Assembly (NCBI GenBank): GCA_002104935.1 | Contig: MCGT01000006.1 | Location: 248,001-312,000 of the forward strand | Source: Hesseltinella vesiculosa | Lineage: Eukaryota; Mucoromycota; Mucoromycetes; Mucorales; Cunninghamellaceae | Length of the DNA stretch: 64,000 bases | Direction: 5' to 3' | Part shown: piece by piece, positions 58,541-64,000 of the stretch | How positions within the stretch are numbered: the first letter of the stretch is position 1 | Layout of the letters: each line of letters starts with the position of its first letter | The notes under the pieces: generated by a model | Databases searched by the model: none | What the model saw: the letters and a program-made list of their open reading frames with translations, nothing else | Told to the model about the DNA's origin: nothing | Program-made: the position numbers and the translations under genes

Positions 58541-60287
58541 ATGGTCACCATGACCGGTCCTTTACCCCGCCGATCATCAACAGAAAGTGAGTACTTGGAT
58601 ATCAACAAAGATGAGGCTGAAGCGGGATCTATCCTGATGTCGCTGTCCCAGCAAACCAGCCGCAAACCCAGCGCAAAACCTTCCAACTCCATGTCCATCA
58701 GCAACTTGCTAGGTAATGTATTCATCCAAATGACTTGGAAGGTCAGGAGAGCCACTGCCAATAGGGCAACCCAGCTTAACTTTATCATTCTTTTTTTATT
58801 ACGAATTTCCACAGGGGGGAATGAAGAACCAAGCAAACATTTGCAGGTAGGCTTGTGAACGGGCGACACAAACGTACAAGGTTAAAAAAAAGAAGAAGAA
58901 TCCATGATTTGACCTTTTTTATTTAACTTTAGACAGTGGAAAGTAAGTTGCAAGACAAAGCCCAGACGTTCGATTCTGGTTCAACTCACCGGCATCCCTT
59001 TTTACAGTCAAAAAATTTGAAACTCTATCGATGAACGAAGGTAAAAAAAAAAGAAGTGGAAAGATCTTCGATGTTTATTGTTTATGTTCAACATTGAAGT
59101 AGACATGCATCGGAACTCTGAAACAAGCATTGAACGTAAAAAAAGGAGAGGGGAGATGAAAGTCTATTCACGAGCGTCTCCCTAAATTTCTGCTGGTGAT
59201 GATATAGGACCTTATTCCGAAAGACAGCAGCATCATGCTTTACCACCACATCCATACATGTCTGAAGACTTTCATGCATCCAATGCACTCCCTGCAGTGC
59301 CTGCCTCTGTTCAAGCAAACTTTGGTCGCCATCGGTCCCATTCATTAACAGCGTCCGCACCTGCAGAAAAGTAAAGCATGGTAGAGGTCAAGCATAAAAA
59401 AACGGTGCAAGGCAATACAACTTCATTTTTATCGCTCACGTTAAATTTTTTTATATCTTCCGTGCTCCAGGCTCCAATCCATGGCGTATTCATCCTACAC
59501 TCCTCCCCCTGCCAAACAACACTCTTTTCCTCATCCTCCGCCAGCGTCGGCTCATCAGCGCGGCTTTGATCATCGAGCCTCCCACTCTCAGCAACCTCAT
59601 CTGTCCATGGTAGAAACCTCTTCGGAGTTGACGACAAGATCACTGACCTCTATTTTCAATTCACTGTAGAGAAACAACCTAAAGGTACGCCGCAATGCCC
59701 TCCATGCTTACATCAGCTATATCACGTATTCGGATCTCGTACGACAGAACACCAATGTAAGTTGGGTATATTTTTTCCATGAATGTCCCCAAAAAAAAAT
59801 TGAGCAACTGAGCGTGAAGAATTCAATAGGCAGGCGCGATTTACCATTTCTCCGCTTGTAGAGATTCCCCATTCGCTCCAATTCATACACAGCCCACTCA
59901 TCAGCATTGATCAAACAGCCTGTGACCCCATTGCCGACCACCGTGGATCGCATGCCGGACATGACAGCCGTTTCGTCTGCGCCTTCTCGCCACCCCTCCG
60001 TCCTTTCTCGTACGCCATCGTCGTCCATGGCTTCTCCAGCAGCAGCCGTCCGCCATCGCCCTTCTGAACCACTCCCTCTCTCTTACCAATCCTCCCCACC
60101 ACCAGCCTCAGCCAGTCCTCCTCAACCCTTGACAGCTTACCTTAAACAACAACACCCCCCTCCCGATCATTCTTCTCCTTTACCACAGCCTACCCAGCGC
60201 TATTCATACCCTGTTTTACCCCATCCTTCATCCTTCAGCAACCCTGCCCATCCTAGCGATGCCCATCTTTTCTACAAACGTCATTAA
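58541..60287 (+). CDS. Low-complexity Ser/Pro/His-rich protein, putative fungal transcriptional regulator
   Basis: Not recognised. Reconstructed from eight exons that join in frame: MVTMTGPLPRRSSTESEYLD to NLLG, GNEEPSKHLQ, TVE, IKKFETLSMNE, the exon GPYSERQQHHALPPHPYMSE, then LQSMAYSSYTPPPAKQHSF, an ordered block RNNLKVRRNALHAYISYITY, and a long final exon RFPIRSNSYTAHSSAL to LFYKRH. About 370 aa. Mostly disordered, with an SMSISNLL motif of the type found in fungal transcription regulators and one short conserved-looking block (HAYISYITYSDLVRQ). No DNA-binding zinc motif seen. Codons spanning the microexon TVE need transcript confirmation. The gene converges on POM152. Confidence 0.6.
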
Positions 60288-60665
60288 CTCGATCTTTTCT
60301 CTTCTGTGATCATATGACCACGCCACGCCGCCTCTCCGTACTTTTTTTTTTACAGCCACAAAACAAGTCTGCAATACTTCATCTGCAATGGCTCTAGATA
60401 TGAAATGAGTCTAGTCGAATCCTCTATTCAATGAAAAAATAAAAGAACCGTCCTCTCCTATCCACCCAATAAAACAAGAAATATCTTTCAACATATTAGC
60501 TTGGAACAACCTTCAAACTATTCTTATACTCTGGTCAATAGCATGAAATGGTTCACAAACATTTATTGATAAGCATGAAGGGTGTGAGTGTGTGTGTGTG
60601 GGGGGGGGGAGAGAGGAAATGAAATAGGTAACGAAAAAAAAAAAATAAAGGAAGCGTCCTGAAAA
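60288..60665. other. Convergent 3' region with GT/G microsatellite
   Basis: 378 bp between the stops of the low-complexity gene and POM152. Contains AATAAA hexamers near 60438 and 60468, and a (GT)n tract running into a poly(G) stretch at 60587-60609. Confidence 0.6.
60587..60609 (+). repeat. GT repeat followed by 10-nt G run
   Basis: GTGTGTGTGTGTG directly followed by GGGGGGGGG and then GAGAGAGG; a simple-sequence block in the convergent 3' region. Confidence 0.85.
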
Positions 60666-63600
60666 CTATGCTCTGGGATATTGACAGTACCTATCTTTGA
60701 TGCTGACCACTTCAATGATACCTTCAGTGGAAGTGCTGATATGATATTCATGTTCTTGGACACCATGCACCACATGACTCTCCAATACGTTGCCCTTGTA
60801 GTGGTGCTTCTTGGCATGATCAAAGATCAGCTCACTGCGTTGCCATTCGAAATCAAAGGGTGGGGTCCCATGCAACTTGACCACGGCTTGCACCACTTCA
60901 CCTTCTTGGATGTTCTCTAACAAATCCTTGCCATCGCTAACCAAGGACGAAGGCACGGGGTGGATCTGACTTGATAGATACTTGGGTTTGGATTGACACT
61001 GGTTGCGCTGGTTGCCCACGGACACAATTGTCAGGTTGCCAGAGCGATCGGCCAACAGTGACAGCTTGTTACTTGCCGACTTGATATGACTGACACGTCC
61101 GTTGAAGTCGTAATCTACAAAGAGAAAAAAATAACACAGCTGAGCGACACGTACTCTTTTTTTTTTTTTTTTTTTTTTTTACCAATGACAAATGGCCCAT
61201 CGCCAGAGAGGCTGTATTCCAAAGAGTCGCCCACGCAGACATGGCCGCAGGCACCAAGAGGTGTGATTGTAGCAATATCGAGGGCGTCGACAATCATCGA
61301 GGAACCAGGTTGGCCAGCGACATTGGTGGTACAGCCGTTAGCATCTTGGATTTGAACAAGATCGATCTGGTACTTGCCAGAGCTCTCGAGGACGGTGGGA
61401 ATGTCAAGAGGGAAGTAAGTCGAGTCAGCCACATGCATGGTTTCCAGCGGAGCATTGCGACCAGGGTTACCAAGGTGGTGTACACGTACTTGCACCGTAA
61501 AGGGTGCTTGGCCAGAGGCTTGCAAGTAGATGAGTTTGCTGTCGGACGTCAAGGGCTCGTCCACACACATCTGCACCTTGGCATCGGGGTTGGCAAAGCG
61601 CAACGTAGGTGAGCCATACACTTCTTGCTCAAGCTCCAGCAATTGCGTAGGCTGGAACGGGTCAGGGTACTGCTGGTCAGCCAGACGCTGGAATACATAG
61701 CGGTACTTGCCAGGCTTGTCAGTAGTGAGACCCAAGCGGGTGCGCACAAGACCGGTAGTCAGCTCGTCTTCTTGCAGCTTAACGCCTGCAGGCTGGCGGC
61801 CAAACATACTACCCAGGCTAATGGATGTTGATTCAGCCACATGGAAGGTTTCGTAACGGCAAGTGAACGGTCCATGACCATCAAAGAGAAGGTCGACACC
61901 ATCGTCCATACCCTGGCAAACACCGTGGCGCTTGTATTGGGATGTCTTACCGGCAAGAAGCTGCACTTGATCGACCGGGTCGGCAAACTGAAGTGTAGGG
62001 CGAGCCATCCATTCGACAATGTAATCTGGCGGCAACACATGGCCACCGCACATGGTGTCTTGCACCGTCAGGAGTTCATAGCGGCCACGCTTATCGACAG
62101 CCAAGTGGGCATTGGGGTCGTACAGCACCTTGGATTGGTTCTTGCCTTCAGGATCATTGAGGTTGCGGTAGGTGATTTGCCAGGGGCCTTCGCCCGTCAA
62201 GCGCAGTGGCAGCTTGGCTGTGGCACCTTGGGCCACCAGCAATGTCTTTTCTTCTTGGTTGTCAGTGTAGAACATGGCAGTGGGTCGGTCACGTCGCACA
62301 TCAATCACCGCATCGCTTGTTGTCAAATCCTTGGTACAACCATTGGCATCTTCGATCTACATCCATCGGAAAGAAAAATTTGGTCAAGACGACGATTTAA
62401 AAAAAAAAAAAAAAGAGCTTACCTTTTTCAAAGCGACAATATGACGGCCGGGTTTGTCAAAGGCAGGCAAATCAATAGCGAAGTCGTCGCTAGCGGTTTC
62501 GTTGGTATAGAGCTGCTTGTTGTACATCCAAGTCAGTTTGTAAGGAGGCGTACCTTGCAGTTTGATCTGGAGACGTGTATCCTCTCCAAGACAAGCACGT
62601 TTGGCCACTGCATTGACAAAGTGAGCATCGGGTTGAGGGTGTACCACCTGATGCACAGTTGACAACTTGGACTTTTCTGTATAATAAGCATCCGTCAAGG
62701 AAGTGAATTCATACGTGTAATCCCTAGTACCAAAGGAAAAAAAAACGGGGTGAGCAACCGTCTTTTTCTTTTCGGAGGCGAAGATTTACCCGCTGGAAGT
62801 AGGCAGATAGGTAAATGAATGATGCGAGTGGTCCGAGACGATTTGACGTTGATCGACGATTTCCTTGCGACGGCCCTTTTTGACAAGGTACTTGAGGGTG
62901 TAAGGTGGTGAGCCGGAGAAGTCGACAGAGAAGCGCATGCCAACTTCGCTGCCCTTGGCACATTTGGATGGAATAGGTGTTGCCTCCATAATGACAGAAG
63001 GCAGTGGAGGCTGGACCACCAAGCAATTGTCGGGTGACAGTACTTTGCCGGGACAGAATTGGTCATGGACAGACACGAGGCGGTAGTCGCCGATGGATGT
63101 CACAGGGATGTGTTGCAGACCATCGTTCTGGAACATGAGCTTCTTGGGTTTTTTCTTGTCAGTGTCGTGGCGCTGGTAAACCACAGTGACAGGGCCGGCG
63201 CCTTGTAGCTTGACAGGGAGGTAGGTCCCATTCTGACCGATAAGCAGGCGAACAGGGTCATGCTGCTGGCAGGAGAACTGGGCGGCCGGGTGGCTGTGGA
63301 TATGGAACTGTTCAGCGGGGAGAGACGACAAGTCGACGATGTTGCCGGCGCCGTCGGTGACGCGGGTGAGGCCATAGGCATAGTCCAGGGCTTGGTCAAA
63401 GGTGAGATTGAGCTGGATAGACATAGACTGGCGTGAGGCCCATTCGTAGGTGGCATTGGTCGAGGGAATGAAGAAGGAAGGATCAGCATCCTGGAGGCCG
63501 CCGGGTAGGTGGTTCAAGGGCGAATCATTGACATCTTGGGCCGGTTGGATGTGGTCGAGCTTCAACATGGTGGCTAGGGACCCAGTGTGGCGGGTATACT

Positions 63601-64000
63601 CGACCTTGAGAGGGGGCACGCCCGTGACTTGTAATTGCAGGGGCTGCTTATCGCCGAGACACAGGTCGTTCGAGGGCACAGGCACGAACGAGGCCATGGG
63701 ACAGGTAAACACAAAGGCTTGGTGTTGTTTGATACGCACTTTCTCGCCGTCTTTGCTGACGATGGATTTCAGCTGGTAGACGCCAGGCTTCGTGATATGG
63801 ATAAAGAATGATTCAATGCCGCGCTTGCTTTGGCCGATTTCGGTGGCTCGTTGGATCTTGTCACCAGAAAAAGCAAACGTGCTGGTCTTGAGTGTTTCCA
63901 GATCGACATGGGAGACGGTGATTTTCTTGGGTGTGGTATCGTTCATGATGATGGGCATGTAGATCCCTGAATGGCCGTTTGCCAATGCATCTGATCCTGG
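60666..64000 (-). CDS. POM152: Nucleoporin POM152 (partial, 5' end off window)
   Basis: Pore membrane protein forming the lumenal ring of the nuclear pore. About 1,000 C-terminal residues visible in four exons; the N-terminal cytosolic part and TM segment lie beyond base 64000. Repeated Ig-like lumenal domains are evident, each with a C-x-G/E-start and a G-x-x-P core: CLGDKQPLQLQVTGVPPLKV, CAKGSEVGMRFSVDFSGSPP, ACLGEDTRLQIKLQGTPPYK, HVCVGDSLEYSLSGDGPF, and a C-terminal VVKLHGTPPFDFEW. Intervening phrases such as GRYELLTVQD and GKYQIDLVQIQDANGC recur at the domain ends. This repeated Cys/Pro pattern is characteristic of POM152 in fungi. One intron starts with GT plus 24 A (T-run 61157-61180). 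Converges with the preceding gene. Confidence 0.93.

Noticed and set aside
58955..58995. B-box-like GTTCGATTC sequence suggesting a tRNA gene
   Set aside because: No A-box, no cloverleaf arms and no acceptor stem around it; it lies inside an intron of the low-complexity gene.
61841..62662. 273-codon plus-strand frame opposite POM152
   Set aside because: Antisense shadow of a confident gene; it contains a Lys run from an intronic homopolymer and no domain.
1..64000. CRISPR arrays, rRNA genes or bacterial-type operons
   Set aside because: None seen; the intron-rich genes and fungal families make a prokaryotic reading untenable.

Overview
The window looks like nuclear DNA of an early-diverging fungus, most likely Mucoromycota (Mucorales-like). 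Evidence: split genes with many short GT-AG introns, long homopolymer A/T tracts inside introns and 5' leaders, compact spacing, and fungal-type genes (a HAL/NPR1-family kinase, a CSC1-type channel, POM152, fungal SAC phosphatases). An ER-type HSP90 ending in HDEL argues against an ascomycete yeast. The species assignment is inference.

Layout. 1-3165 (minus): the alpha subunit of protein farnesyl/geranylgeranyl transferase (cut by the left edge) and a UBA-UAS-UIM-UBX p97 adaptor. 3589-5113 (plus): an ER VAP protein. 5597-6727 (minus): a mitochondrial tRNA 2-thiouridylase. 7292-12829 (plus): a HAL-type kinase and a CSC1/TMEM63-type channel. 12.9-16.5 kb is an accessory island: a helicase-tail-like relic, a small unknown split gene, a truncated Ty3/gypsy reverse-transcriptase fragment, the tail of another unknown gene with a tandemly duplicated end, a decayed paralogue and a coiled-coil-type locus. 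16739-21813 (plus): a GRP94-type chaperone and an MFSD1-like transporter. After 2 kb of repeats comes a very large unrecognised minus-strand gene (23825-31711), divergent from a PP1 catalytic subunit (32364-33545). An F-box/LRR gene (minus) is followed by two adjacent SAC-domain phosphoinositide phosphatases, FIG4 and SAC1 (37754-43854). A repeat-rich 2.3 kb gap leads to a membrane-anchored nucleotide pyrophosphatase (minus), a small multi-pass membrane protein, transportin, a CAX-type Ca2+/H+ exchanger and an unknown low-complexity protein. The window ends inside POM152 (minus).

How the genes work together. Most are unrelated housekeeping genes. Membrane and lipid biology is prominent: VAP and SAC1 are known partners at ER contact sites, FIG4 and SAC1 sit head to tail, and transportin and POM152 both serve nuclear transport or pore structure. 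Ion homeostasis appears in the HAL kinase, the CSC1 channel and CAX.

The least explained items are the ~2,350-residue protein at 23.8-31.7 kb, the mosaic island at 12.9-16.5 kb, and a ~165-bp dispersed repeat with four recognisable copies near 22.4, 34.2, 44.3 and 53.5 kb. Exon boundaries given here were read by eye from splice signals and frame continuity.
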